From Rathayibacter sp. SD072 (lineage in GTDB: Bacteria > Actinomycetota > Actinomycetes > Actinomycetales > Microbacteriaceae), in NCBI RefSeq assembly GCF_017355185.1, contig NZ_JADILJ010000013.1, positions 18,268-82,267 on the forward strand: a stretch of DNA of 64,000 nt, written 5' to 3'. The stretch's first letter is position 1; each line of letters opens with the position of its first letter. The notes beneath the pieces are model-generated. The model worked only from the letters and a program-made list of their open reading frames with translations. It searched no databases and was not told the origin of the DNA. Shown here piece after piece: positions 8,747 through 17,007 of the stretch. The translations under genes and the position numbers were made by a program.

Positions 8747-9943
8747 GTGAGCATCCACGGATCCTGGACCCGCGCAGCCGCGGGCGCCGGACTACTCGGG
8801 CCCCGCGGCGAAGTCGCCGCGACCGTCTTCAGCGAGATGAGCGCGCTCGCGCAGCGCACGGGGGCGATCAACCTCGGGCAGGGCTTCCCCGACGAGGACG
8901 GCCCCCGCGAGGTGCTCGAGACGGCGCGCGAAGCGATCGCGAGCGGACTGAACCAGTATCCGCCGGGCCCGGGCTTCCCGGTGCTCCGCGGCGCGATCGC
9001 GGCGCACCAGAAGCGGTTCCACGGGCTCGAGCCCGATCCCGACGGCGAGGTCCTCGTGACGACCGGGGCGACGGAGGCGCTCGCGGCGACCCTCCTGGCC
9101 CTGCTCGAACCGGGCGACGAGGTCGTGACCTTCACTCCGCACTACGACGCCTACGGGGCGCTGATCGCGCTCGCCGGCGGCGTGCACCGCACGGTGCTGC
9201 TGCGCGGCCCGGACTTCTCGGTCGATCCCGCCGAGCTCGTGGCCGCGGTGTCGGACCGCACGCGCATCATCCTCGTGAACGACCCGCACAACCCCACCGG
9301 CGCGGTGCTCCCGCACGAGACCCTCGAGCTGATCGTCCGGCTGGCCGAGCGCCACGACGCGGTGATCGTCACCGACGAGGTCTACGAGCACCTGCGCTTC
9401 GACGGGCGGCACGTGCCGATCGCCACTCTGCCGGGCGCGTGGGAGCGGACCCTGACGATCTCCTCCGCCGGCAAGACCTTCAGCACCACGGGCTGGAAGA
9501 TCGGCTGGATCACCGGGCCGCGCGAGCTGATCACCGCGGTCCTCGCGGTCAAGCAGTTCCTCACCTACGTCAGCGGCTCCCCGTTCCAGGGCGCCGTCGC
9601 TCGCGGTCTGGGCCTGGACGACGTGTTCTTCTCGGGGATCGCGTCGACGCTCGAGCGCAAGCGCGACATCCTGTCGGCCGGGCTCGCCGCCGCCGGGTTC
9701 GGTGTCGCCCCGTCGCGGGGCGGGTACTTCGTCGTGGCCGACGCCGCGCCGCTCGGGTACTCGGACGGCGTGCAGTTCTGCCGGGCGCTGCCGGAGCTCG
9801 CCGGCGTCGTCGCGGTGCCGGTCTCGGCGTTCTGCAGGCCCGAGGACGCGGCGCCCTACCGCTCCCTCGTGCGCTTCGCCTTCTGCAAGCGGTTCGAGGT
9901 GCTCGAGGAGGCGGCCTCGAGACTCGCGGGCATGCGCGCCTGA
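8747..9943 (+). CDS. PLP-dependent class I/II aminotransferase
   Basis: A 398-aa fold-type I aminotransferase of cytosolic amino-acid metabolism. The order of motifs is typical: INLGQGFPD near the N-terminus, NDPHNPTGA (about 178-186), VTDEVYEHL with Asp210, the PLP Schiff-base lysine Lys243 in SSAGKTFSTTGWKIGW, and a C-terminal Arg (in SLVRFAFCK) that would bind the substrate carboxylate. It is closest in motif wording to kynurenine/methionine/DapC-type aminotransferases. The start is taken as the GTG at 8747; a longer reading from 8687 adds 20 unconserved residues. It is divergent from the HtrA-like gene and convergent with a nitrilase-family gene, and such ω-amidase/aminotransferase pairs occur in keto-acid salvage. 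Confidence 0.9.
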   Translation: MSIHGSWTRAAAGAGLLGPRGEVAATVFSEMSALAQRTGAINLGQGFPDEDGPREVLETAREAIASGLNQYPPGPGFPVLRGAIAAHQKRFHGLEPDPDGEVLVTTGATEALAATLLALLEPGDEVVTFTPHYDAYGALIALAGGVHRTVLLRGPDFSVDPAELVAAVSDRTRIILVNDPHNPTGAVLPHETLELIVRLAERHDAVIVTDEVYEHLRFDGRHVPIATLPGAWERTLTISSAGKTFSTTGWKIGWITGPRELITAVLAVKQFLTYVSGSPFQGAVARGLGLDDVFFSGIASTLERKRDILSAGLAAAGFGVAPSRGGYFVVADAAPLGYSDGVQFCRALPELAGVVAVPVSAFCRPEDAAPYRSLVRFAFCKRFEVLEEAASRLAGMRA

Positions 9944-9950
9944 GAGGCGG

Positions 9951-9989
9951 CGGACGGGAGCGGCATCGGGCCGGCGCGGCACCCGTCCG
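9951..9989. terminator. Bidirectional hairpin between convergent genes
   Basis: CGGACGGG (9951-9958) pairs with CCCGTCCG (9982-9989) around a GC-rich loop. It lies between the convergent aminotransferase and amidase genes. There is no T-run. Confidence 0.45.
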
Positions 9990-10022
9990 GCTCGTGCCTG
10001 TGCGTGCTCGGCGCGGGCGGGG

Positions 10023-10844
10023 TCAGAGCGGGCGGACGGTGAAGCGGCGCAGTGCGAGCGCCGGGTTCTTCGCCCGGGCGGCGTCGATCCGCTCGCGCGA
10101 GAGCCAGGCGACCGCGACGTCCTCGGCCTCGCCGAGGGTCGCGATCTCGACGCCCATCGGATCGACGACCATGCTGTTGCCGACGCCGATCGGCGGGGTC
10201 TGATCGGCCGCGACGAGGTAGATCGTGTTCTCGAGGGCGCGCGCGGTGACGAGCGTGCGCCAGTGCGCCTCCTTGAGCGGGCCCCTGACCCACTCGGCGG
10301 GCGCGGCGACCACATCCGCCCCGGCGTCGACGAGCCACCGCGTCACCTCCGGGAAGCGGAGGTCGTAGCAGGTCTGCAGCCCGACGACGAGGTCGCCCAC
10401 CGCGAAGGTCTCGGGCGCGCCGATCTCGCCGGCGGCGATCCAGTCCGACTCCGTCGACCCGAAGGCGTCGTAGAGGTGGAGCTTGCGGTAGTGCGCGACG
10501 AGCCGTCCGTCGGGGTCGACGGCGACGAGCGTGTTGGCGACGCGGCGGTCGTCGGCGACGGACTCGACCATGCCGGCGACCACGAAGACGTCGAGCTCCC
10601 GGGCCAGCGCGCCCAGCCCGTGCACGAACGGCCCGTCGAGCGGCTCCCCCGCGGCGAGCAGCTCGGGTCCGAGCGGATCCGAGAAGGAGGAGCTGTACTC
10701 GGGCAGCACGACGACGCGCGCCCCGCGGTGCACGGCCGTCGTGACCAGACGGCGGATGGTGGCGAGGTTCGCGTCGCGGTCGGCGACCGGAGCGAACTGC
10801 GCGACGGCGAATCCGATGCCGCCCGCGGCGGGGCCGGTGCTCAC
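10023..10844 (-). CDS. Carbon-nitrogen hydrolase (nitrilase superfamily amidase)
   Basis: A 273-aa cytosolic amidase of the nitrilase superfamily. The Glu-Lys-Cys triad is visible as Glu49 (LPEYSSS), Lys121 (HYRKLHLYDAF) and Cys159 (LQTCYDLRFPE). The GNSMVVDP segment near the C-terminus is a family landmark. Length and motif wording fit the Nit/ω-amidase branch, which hydrolyses α-ketoglutaramate or deaminated glutathione; the exact substrate is not fixed by sequence. The start is the GTG at 10844, just 2 nt after the stop of the upstream CHAP gene, so the two are probably co-transcribed. The convergent aminotransferase supports a role in amide/keto-acid recycling. Confidence 0.88.
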   Translation of the reverse strand: MSTGPAAGGIGFAVAQFAPVADRDANLATIRRLVTTAVHRGARVVVLPEYSSSFSDPLGPELLAAGEPLDGPFVHGLGALARELDVFVVAGMVESVADDRRVANTLVAVDPDGRLVAHYRKLHLYDAFGSTESDWIAAGEIGAPETFAVGDLVVGLQTCYDLRFPEVTRWLVDAGADVVAAPAEWVRGPLKEAHWRTLVTARALENTIYLVAADQTPPIGVGNSMVVDPMGVEIATLGEAEDVAVAWLSRERIDAARAKNPALALRRFTVRPL

Positions 10845-10846
10845 GC

Positions 10847-12001
10847 TCAACTCGGCGGGTAGAGGAAGAGCGGGACGCTCGAGGCCGGGACCGTGCGCGT
10901 GTGGTACGAGTGGTCGTTGCCCCAGTTGTACTCCTCGAGCGAGACCGTGCCGTCGGAGTTGACCGACTGCACGTACGCGACGTGGTTGCCCGTGAACCAG
11001 GCGACGCTGCCGGGCACCGGGGTGCTGCTGGTCACCCAGCCGTGCGACGCCCACTGGCCCGCCCAGGCGTAGGCGCTGCCTCCGCCCGGGGTCATGTTTC
11101 CCCAGGTCCACTTCCACGGAGCGCCCGTGGACCCCTGGTCGCGGTTGAGCCGCCACGCGACGAAGTCGACGCACTCGCGGTAGTAGTAGCGCAGCGGCGA
11201 GAGTCCGCCGCCCTGGTCGTCCGTGAGCTGATCGCGCCACGGGTAGTCGTCGCCCTCCTCGCGGGGGGTGACCGAGGTGCTGGAGCCCGGAACGGCCGTG
11301 CTCGTGCCGCTCGCGGCGGCCTCCTCGGCCTCCTGGGCCTGCTGCGCCTCGCGGGCGGCCCGCTCGGCCGCCTCGGCGAGGGCGCGCGCCTGGGCTGCGG
11401 CCTCGTCGAGCTGCTGCTGCGTGGGGGCCGTGAACGAGTCGCGGATCACCTGCTCCTGCGTCGCGGACGCCGAGACGGTGAGCTTCTGCGTGCCGAGCGC
11501 GCGGATGCGGGCGGCGGCCTCGACGGCGGCCTGGGAGTCGTCGGCGGGATCGAACGAGTAGGCGGGGAGCGCCATGACCGCGACCATGCCCGCGATGGCG
11601 GCGACGGCGACGGTGCTGACCGCGCCGCGCAGCGCCCGGGCGCCGCGACGGCGGACCGGGGGCAGGGACGAGAGGACCGGGGGCACCGACGAGAGGACCG
11701 GGGCGGCGGCGGAGGTCGCGGGACGACCGGGAGCCGCGGGGACGGGAGGCGTCGTCGCGGGGACGGCGTCCGCGGGCACGATCGGCACGGCACCGGTCGT
11801 GGCGGAACGGCGGCCGGCGGCGGGACGCGCCGGTCGGTCGCCGCGGTGGGCGGCGTCGCCCTCGGAGGAGTCCGAGCGGGGCTGCCGGGTTCCCGGTGCG
11901 GAGGAGGACTCGGCCTCCCGGCGGCTGCGCCGGGTCGGGTGGTCGATCGCGCCCGTCCCGTCTCCGGTCGTCGGGGTCTCGTCCACCTGGTCGTCCGTCA
12001 C
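10847..12001 (-). CDS. Membrane-anchored CHAP-domain peptidoglycan hydrolase
   Basis: A 384-aa predicted cell-wall amidase or endopeptidase. A long disordered cytosolic N-terminus (1-125) contains a 7-residue repeat (VLSSVPP, VLSSLPP) encoded by a tandem repeat near 11660-11705. One membrane helix (about 129-149) and an Ala/Glu/Gln-rich coiled coil (about 195-232) follow. The CHAP domain holds Cys277 (YRECVDFVAW), His340 (GNHVAYV) and Glu357 (LEEYNWG). The start is the GTG at 12001 after AAAGGGTGACGGA; a longer frame to 12427 overlaps the MFS gene and lacks similarity. The domain order suggests a hydrolase held near the membrane, as in division or cell-separation enzymes of actinobacteria. 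Confidence 0.87.
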   Translation of the reverse strand: MTDDQVDETPTTGDGTGAIDHPTRRSRREAESSSAPGTRQPRSDSSEGDAAHRGDRPARPAAGRRSATTGAVPIVPADAVPATTPPVPAAPGRPATSAAAPVLSSVPPVLSSLPPVRRRGARALRGAVSTVAVAAIAGMVAVMALPAYSFDPADDSQAAVEAAARIRALGTQKLTVSASATQEQVIRDSFTAPTQQQLDEAAAQARALAEAAERAAREAQQAQEAEEAAASGTSTAVPGSSTSVTPREEGDDYPWRDQLTDDQGGGLSPLRYYYRECVDFVAWRLNRDQGSTGAPWKWTWGNMTPGGGSAYAWAGQWASHGWVTSSTPVPGSVAWFTGNHVAYVQSVNSDGTVSLEEYNWGNDHSYHTRTVPASSVPLFLYPPS

Positions 12002-12069
12002 TCCGTCACCCTTTTCATCCCGGACGAGGATACCCCGGGGGCACCGTCGTCGCACCGTCCGGCGCGCCC

Positions 12070-13332
12070 TCACGACGTGCGCAGCGGGTGCGCCAGCTCG
12101 TCCGGTCCGAGGCGGGCGAGCAGGAGCGTGACGACCGCGGAGAGGGCCGCGAGGACTCCCACCACGGCGAACGTCCGACCGATGCCGACCGACTCGCCCA
12201 CCGGGCCCGCGACGGCCATCGAGACCGGCATCAGCGCCAGCGAGACGAAGAAGTCCAGGCTCGAGACCCGGCCCAGCAGAGCCGGCGGCACCCGCTGCTG
12301 CAGCAGCGTGCCCCACAGCACCTGCGCGGCCGACCCGGTCACCCCGTCGAGGAACAGGATCGCCGCGATCATCCAGAGCCGGTCGACGAGGCCGAGGAGC
12401 GCGAACGGCAGCGTGCCCAGGCCCCACAGCAGGATCATCGTCGTCAGGTAGCGCCGCGGCACCGGGCGCGAGGAGACGACGAGCGAGCCCACCACGCCGC
12501 CTGCTCCGTACGCGGTGAGGGCGAGGGCGTAGCCTCCGGCTCCCGCACCGGTCTGCTCGCGCACCGCGAAGGGCACGAGCACCTCGATCGGACCGACCAC
12601 GAGGAACACGAGGACGACGGCGAACAGCAGCGTCGCCAGGAGCCAGCGCGTCCGCACCATGTAGCCGAACCCCTCGCGCAGGTCGCGGAGTGCGGAGCGC
12701 AGCGGGGATCCTCCGGCGGCCGGCGCGCGCTCGACGGGCACGGGTCCCATCAGGAGCAGGGCCGCGAGTCCGAGCGCGTACCCCAGCGCCGCGACGGCGA
12801 AGGCGGCCGAGGGAGCGGCCACCGCGATGACCGCCCCCGCGATCGCCGGTCCGGCCGCGCTCTGCGCGATGGGGCGCAGCGCTCCCTCGACGCCGTTCGC
12901 GGCGAGCAGCTGATCGGGCGGCAGCAGTCGGGGCAGGATCGCGGAGTACGCGGGGAAGAAGAACGCCTCGCCCACGCCGAGCACGAACGCGATCGCCGTC
13001 AGGTGAGCGACGGTGAGCACGCCGCCCGCCGCCAGGCCGACCGCTCCGAGCACCACCATGACCCGGGCGGCCTCCACCGCGATCAGCAGCCGGCGCTGGG
13101 GCACGCGGTCGGCGGCCACTCCCCCGAGCAGCACGGCGAGCACGAGGCCCGAGGCGCTGGCGGCCGCGACCAGCGAGACGTCGCTCGGCCCGCCGCCCAG
13201 GGCGATGACCTGCCAGACCAGCCCGACGATCCAGACACCGCTGGCGACGAGGGACAGCGCGAGCGCACCGGCGAGGAACCGGTAGCGGCGGGTCCGGAAG
13301 GGCCGGAGAGCGCGAGGGAGTGCGACGGCCAT
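12070..13332 (-). CDS. MFS exporter (EntS/MefA-like, MFS_3)
   Basis: A 420-aa major facilitator with about twelve hydrophobic segments spread over the full length. A short basic N-terminus enters the first helix at about residue 18. The family motif A region reads GGVAADRVPQRRLL (about 70-83). A charged central loop (about 200-215) separates the two six-helix halves. It resembles the enterobactin-exporter/macrolide-efflux branch, which exports small molecules with proton antiport. The substrate cannot be predicted. It is 68 nt upstream of the CHAP gene in the same direction, and divergent from the VOC gene. Confidence 0.85.
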   Translation of the reverse strand: MAVALPRALRPFRTRRYRFLAGALALSLVASGVWIVGLVWQVIALGGGPSDVSLVAAASASGLVLAVLLGGVAADRVPQRRLLIAVEAARVMVVLGAVGLAAGGVLTVAHLTAIAFVLGVGEAFFFPAYSAILPRLLPPDQLLAANGVEGALRPIAQSAAGPAIAGAVIAVAAPSAAFAVAALGYALGLAALLLMGPVPVERAPAAGGSPLRSALRDLREGFGYMVRTRWLLATLLFAVVLVFLVVGPIEVLVPFAVREQTGAGAGGYALALTAYGAGGVVGSLVVSSRPVPRRYLTTMILLWGLGTLPFALLGLVDRLWMIAAILFLDGVTGSAAQVLWGTLLQQRVPPALLGRVSSLDFFVSLALMPVSMAVAGPVGESVGIGRTFAVVGVLAALSAVVTLLLARLGPDELAHPLRTS

Positions 13333-13452
13333 GCCGATTCCTCCTCTTCGTCGTCCGGAGCCGCCGGCGGTGGTGACGCGGGCAGCCGATCAGAGTAGCG
13401 TCCGAGGCGACGGAGCGGCAACGGAGCCGCTCGCGGGCGGAAGGGGTGCGCC

Positions 13453-13833
13453 GTGGTCACGAGCGAGCGCGTGTTCAGCGGTTTCAGCGTCGACGACATC
13501 GAGGCCGCGCGCGCCTTCTACGGCGGCGCGCTCGGGTTCGACGTGTCGGTGAACGCGATGGGGATCCTCGAGATCGACCTGCCCGGCGGCGGGCACGCGA
13601 TCGCCTACCCGAAGCAGGACCACGTCCCCGCGACCTTCACGATCCTCAACCTCGCGGTCGACTCGGTGGACGACGCAGTCGCCGAGCTGAACGCCGTGGG
13701 AGTGACGACGAAGATCTACGACGACGTCGAGCTGCCGACGGACGCGAACGGCGTGATGCGCGGCCACGGCCCGGACATCGCCTGGTTCCGCGACCCGGCG
13801 GGCAACGTGCTCAGCGTGATCGACGCGGGCTGA
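13453..13833 (+). CDS. VOC (glyoxalase/bleomycin-resistance fold) protein
   Basis: A 126-aa protein with two βαβββ modules: FSGFSVDDIEAARAFYGGALGF starts the first and FTILNLAVDSVDDAVAELNAVG starts the second. The C-terminus WFRDPAGNVLSVI is the classic end of the fold. The canonical metal ligands are not complete, so a binding or resistance role is as likely as catalysis. The start is the GTG at 13453 (a second GTG follows at once). It is the last host-type gene before the island and ends in a strong terminator. Confidence 0.85.
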   Translation: MVTSERVFSGFSVDDIEAARAFYGGALGFDVSVNAMGILEIDLPGGGHAIAYPKQDHVPATFTILNLAVDSVDDAVAELNAVGVTTKIYDDVELPTDANGVMRGHGPDIAWFRDPAGNVLSVIDAG

Positions 13834-13872
13834 GCGCCGCGCGGCACACGCTCGGGAGCCGTTCGTTAACGA

Positions 13873-13904
13873 CGAAACCCGGCCTCTGACGAGACCGGGT
13901 TTCG
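13873..13904. terminator. Terminator after VOC gene, at left edge of the island
   Basis: CGAAACCCGG (13873-13882) pairs with CCGGGTTTCG (13895-13904), followed on the plus strand by CTTTCTTGTTG. This is a good intrinsic terminator 40 nt past the VOC stop. It is nearly symmetrical and could also serve the minus-strand defence operon. Confidence 0.8.
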
Positions 13905-14181
13905 CTTTCTTGTTGTCCTGGCACGTGCGAAAACCAACACCCTTAGCTCTGAGCCACTCGAACCAAGACTCGAAACTACGAGAGAGCACAAGCGACAGCG
14001 GATCACCGATCGACGTTCCGACCGCATCATTTGGCTGTATGCCCAGGGCATGAGTACGCGCGAAGTCGCAGCCCAGGCTGCCGTAGCGAAGTCGACGGTG
14101 CTACGAGTACTAAGAGACGCCGGCATCGAAATGAGACCGCGAGGGGGTCGTCGAGATCAAACGCCTCGCACGACCTTGTAG
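13905..14181 (+). pseudogene. 5'-truncated helix-turn-helix gene (recombinase-type HTH remnant)
   Basis: This frame is open from 13870 to the TAG at 14181 but has no start codon before an ATG at 14050, which would leave only 43 residues. The conceptual product ends in a recognisable HTH: IIWLYAQGMSTREVAAQA then STVLRVLRDAGIEMRPRGG. This is the pattern of the C-terminal HTH found in resolvase-like recombinases and transposase DNA-binding domains. It begins right at the terminator after the host VOC gene and overlaps the end of the TIR gene by 25 nt. I read it as the tail of a mobile-element gene cut off at the island boundary. It could also be chance coding. Confidence 0.5.
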
Positions 14182-15101
14182 TTGAACACGATGTGGGCGG
14201 CAACAAACGGATCGCCGTTCACCTCCTCCTGGATCTCCTCGATCATGACTACGCACAAATTGCCGACTTTATTCATCAGGACTACCGACTGCCCAGTTAC
14301 CGGACGAGCAACACGGCCAGGTCGGATAAACGAACTAATCGTTGCGGGCGTCCAAGATGACGCCGTGATGAGCCCTACTGCTTCGACCGGGTCCCTCATG
14401 ACGTACACAAGGTTCGGACCACCCGAACTGATATACAACTCAAACTTGTACTCGCCAGCGCCAATAGTAAACGTGCTGCTTGGGCTGTCACCATAGATAA
14501 ACTTCTCGCGTCCACTCAGAGCAGGATTCGCCCATGATCCCGGATCACGTAGCCGAGCGATGCGCTCAAGACGGACACTTCGGTCTTTCAACACAGCTAA
14601 AGGAACGCTTTCCGACCGATCTGCAGGTAAGCCTTCTATCCATCGCCACAACTCGTCGATTTGCGCAGCGCCGGGAAAGTTGCCACCTGCGACGTCCGCA
14701 TTGAAGTTGAAGCCCTTTGGCCGCTCACGCTGTAACCAGTTGGGCAGCTCGAAAGCGGGATTGCGCACAAAGACCGTCGATAGCCAACCGGAGTCTCTGT
14801 CATGAGCCGCTTCCTGAATCCACTTGTTCTCGATTCCCACACCGGAGTCAGGCAAATTGTCCGCACGGTCCACGTAGTTCTCGTCCACAATCATCAGTAC
14901 ATGAGCGGTATGTACAGCTTCTCTCATGAACCCGCTCAGACTGTCTCCATACTCGAGCCGGTCGTCTATCAGCACCGAATATCCAAGCAGCCGAAGCGCG
15001 CCGGCTAAGAGACGGACCCATTCCCGGTGACCGTCCGACGTCCATGCATAGGAGATAAAAAGGTCCGAGGACGCCGGAGGAGTTGTGCGCCCATCGGTCA
15101 T
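14157..15101 (-). CDS. TIR-domain protein with novel beta-rich C-terminus (defence effector candidate)
   Basis: A 314-aa protein. Residues 13-150 form a TIR/SEFIR-like domain: DLFISYAWTSD at 13-23, GYSVLIDD at 40-47, VLMIVDENY at 68-76. An acidic candidate for NAD+ cleavage lies in IENKWIQE (Glu91, Glu97), in the position where NADase TIR domains keep their catalytic Glu. Residues 150-185 link to a C-terminal beta-rich region (about 200-314) that I do not recognise; it contains TFTIGAGEYKFELYISSGG and may be a sensor. The gene overlaps the AAA+ gene by 4 nt and is the last of a five-gene operon starting with a CBASS CD-NTase. Codon use is markedly AT-richer than host genes. Likely role: an abortive-infection effector; inferred. 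Confidence 0.8.
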   Translation of the reverse strand: MTDGRTTPPASSDLFISYAWTSDGHREWVRLLAGALRLLGYSVLIDDRLEYGDSLSGFMREAVHTAHVLMIVDENYVDRADNLPDSGVGIENKWIQEAAHDRDSGWLSTVFVRNPAFELPNWLQRERPKGFNFNADVAGGNFPGAAQIDELWRWIEGLPADRSESVPLAVLKDRSVRLERIARLRDPGSWANPALSGREKFIYGDSPSSTFTIGAGEYKFELYISSGGPNLVYVMRDPVEAVGLITASSWTPATISSFIRPGRVARPVTGQSVVLMNKVGNLCVVMIEEIQEEVNGDPFVAAHIVFNYKVVRGV

Positions 15102-16237
15102 TTTGCGTCCTCTGCACTCAGCACGGCTCGCACCAGTAGAAGAGAAATAACCTCGTTCACCAGCTTGCCTAGTTTACGGACATTGCCAACTCCGGTTGCC
15201 CGAGCGTTTATCAACTCCTTGATCTCCGTAGCGTCCAGCAAGCTAGCCTCGTCATTCGTGAGCGACTCGAAACGGCTATCCACGAGACGACCCACCACCA
15301 CTTTGATTTCGTCTGCTGAGAGCGGCGCAAATTGAATCAGGGCGTCGAAGCGAGAGTACAGCGCATCGCCTAACGAGCTACGAATCTCTTCTTCTGAACC
15401 ATAGTTCGATGTGCAGATTATGAGAGCTGGACCAAGACGCGCACGATAGTTCTTATCTTCAAAAACGCCCTCGTCAAAAAATTCGTAGAAAGCGCTATGA
15501 AATACTGACGCAGCCTTGTCGAACTCATCAATTAAGATCACACCAGACCTCCGCTCAAGCAGGTCTCGCGCGAAGGATGCCTCCGAGTGCGCGCCACCAA
15601 AGATGTATGACGCAAACTTGTCGCTATGGTACATGGAGAATTGTTTGCGGAACAATTGCCCGCCACTAAAGCCGTTTACGAACTGAGCTGTTTCGGTTTT
15701 CCCCACCCCTGAAGGCCCGAAGAACATCAAAACGACTGGCGTTGTGCGCCGTGAGGTGGTCAACGGATAGAGCGCGGCGAGCATTCGATCTCGCACCGCC
15801 TCCTGTCCAACTATGCGGTCCGCAAATCCATCTCTAAATCGGATAAGCGCTTCGTGCGTTAGCGGTGGGTATTCGTACGTCTTAATCTTTGTGTCGAGCG
15901 CACGCTCAAGCTGGGCTTCAATCAGTGCAGGCGGGTTGTGTAAAACTAGGCGCTCAGGGTTGATTTCCCTCACAAGACCGATGAAGTTTGTCAGAGCATG
16001 CTCGTTCAAACTGGCGTAGTCACTCGACATTGCTACGAGACGTTTGATCCGTGGAGTTGGTAGCTCCTCAGCCTGGCTATCGTGTCCGTCGACGACATGC
16101 CGAATACGCCGTCTTCGCTCGTCGAGCTGGCTGACCGCGTCGGGCAAGTAAACCTGAGCGCTAGATCCAAGTTTTTCCTCGAACCAAGACAGCGGACCGT
16201 AAAAAATAGAAACCTTCGTGTCAGCCCGCATATTCAA
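15098..16237 (-). CDS. ClpB-type AAA+ ATPase of the defence operon
   Basis: A 379-aa ATPase with one AAA+ module of the Clp/HslU (AAA_2) type at about 135-365. Walker A is GPSGVGKT (174-181), Walker B is VILIDEFD (233-240, Asp237/Glu238), sensor 1 is the Asn of CTSNYG (278), and the likely arginine finger is Arg296 in LYSRFDAL. The N-terminal 120 residues match no domain I know and start from IFYGPLSWFEEKLG. There is no ClpP-binding tripeptide loop that I can see. The gene overlaps the DUF6414-like gene by 17 nt and the TIR gene by 4 nt, which argues for tight stoichiometric expression. It is not a TRIP13/Cap6-like ATPase of type III CBASS. Role inferred: remodelling or gating of the TIR protein. 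Confidence 0.85.
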   Translation of the reverse strand: MNMRADTKVSIFYGPLSWFEEKLGSSAQVYLPDAVSQLDERRRRIRHVVDGHDSQAEELPTPRIKRLVAMSSDYASLNEHALTNFIGLVREINPERLVLHNPPALIEAQLERALDTKIKTYEYPPLTHEALIRFRDGFADRIVGQEAVRDRMLAALYPLTTSRRTTPVVLMFFGPSGVGKTETAQFVNGFSGGQLFRKQFSMYHSDKFASYIFGGAHSEASFARDLLERRSGVILIDEFDKAASVFHSAFYEFFDEGVFEDKNYRARLGPALIICTSNYGSEEEIRSSLGDALYSRFDALIQFAPLSADEIKVVVGRLVDSRFESLTNDEASLLDATEIKELINARATGVGNVRKLGKLVNEVISLLLVRAVLSAEDAK

Positions 16238-16988
16238 CGCCAGCTAAAATCACGTCGTAGACGTCAAGGAGATCACCAGCCGCTTCGCTTGAGCCGTCGA
16301 CTATTGCTAAGGCATCGACCGGCGTCACCGACGGGTTAGGGTTCATCTCAGCGGACATTGTTAAGCTACTCTCCGACGCCCTACCTACACGCACTCCGTC
16401 AAAGACGAGGTTCATGCGACCAAGATCTACGAGTCCGTAATTGTTACGGAAAGCCTCGATGTTGAAACGTAGTACAAGTTTGCTACCGTTGGGTGTTTGG
16501 CCGAGCAACTCGTAATATCCCTTGGCCGACAGCAAGGCTTTATCGAGTTCGGCTAAATTTACGGGGAGCTCATCAATTTTCAGCATTGCCAGGTAGGGTG
16601 TAAACATCTTCATGTAAGCAGCCGAGTCGCTCGGCGCAGATATCGTAAACTTTTCGAGCCGCTCGACACCCTTCAACTCGTGCACCTTACCTAGATAGTC
16701 GGTCAAGATTGTGTTCGAGAGGGTCTTGTTGAGAATGCTACGCCCGAGGGCGGTTGCACTTGCCGCAGCACCCGCTTCGGCTGAACCGCCAAAGAACGGT
16801 AGCCAATTGAACTTTGCGGCTGCTTTTGCACCTGCTTTAGCCTCGACTTCAGCCGTTCTTTCCCTAGCACTCTCCTTCGAGGAGGCCTCTTTTCCACCAG
16901 CCGTAATATCCAGTAAGTCCGAAGCCGACTCTTCATCGAAATAAACAATCTTGACTAGGGGAGCTGCGATTTTGTTCTTTTCTACCAT
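16221..16988 (-). CDS. DUF6414-like protein of the defence operon
   Basis: A 255-aa protein of unknown function. It opens with a Lys-Ile-Val-Tyr-Phe-Asp-Glu-Glu-Ser-Ala motif followed by SDLLDITAGG, which recalls DUF6414 proteins (assigned from memory, not searched). A Lys/Ala/Glu-rich helical stretch (about 38-60) leads to a Gly/Ala-rich segment FFGGSAEAGAAASATALG (about 66-83) that could insert in a membrane or pack as a helix hairpin. The rest looks mixed alpha/beta. It lies 19 nt after the Cap15 stop and overlaps the AAA+ gene. DUF6414-like proteins are seen in other bacterial defence neighbourhoods, but their role is not known to me. Confidence 0.65.
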   Translation of the reverse strand: MVEKNKIAAPLVKIVYFDEESASDLLDITAGGKEASSKESARERTAEVEAKAGAKAAAKFNWLPFFGGSAEAGAAASATALGRSILNKTLSNTILTDYLGKVHELKGVERLEKFTISAPSDSAAYMKMFTPYLAMLKIDELPVNLAELDKALLSAKGYYELLGQTPNGSKLVLRFNIEAFRNNYGLVDLGRMNLVFDGVRVGRASESSLTMSAEMNPNPSVTPVDALAIVDGSSEAAGDLLDVYDVILAGVEYAG

Positions 16989-17007
16989 CTTCTATACCTC
17001 GAATTAC

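Noticed and set aside
14157..15101. Thoeris system (ThsB with ThsA)
   Set aside because: There is a TIR protein but no SIR2- or Macro/TM-type ThsA partner nearby.
15098..16237. Type III CBASS TRIP13/Cap6 ATPase
   Set aside because: The ATPase motifs are of ClpB/HslU type and there is no HORMA gene in the operon.
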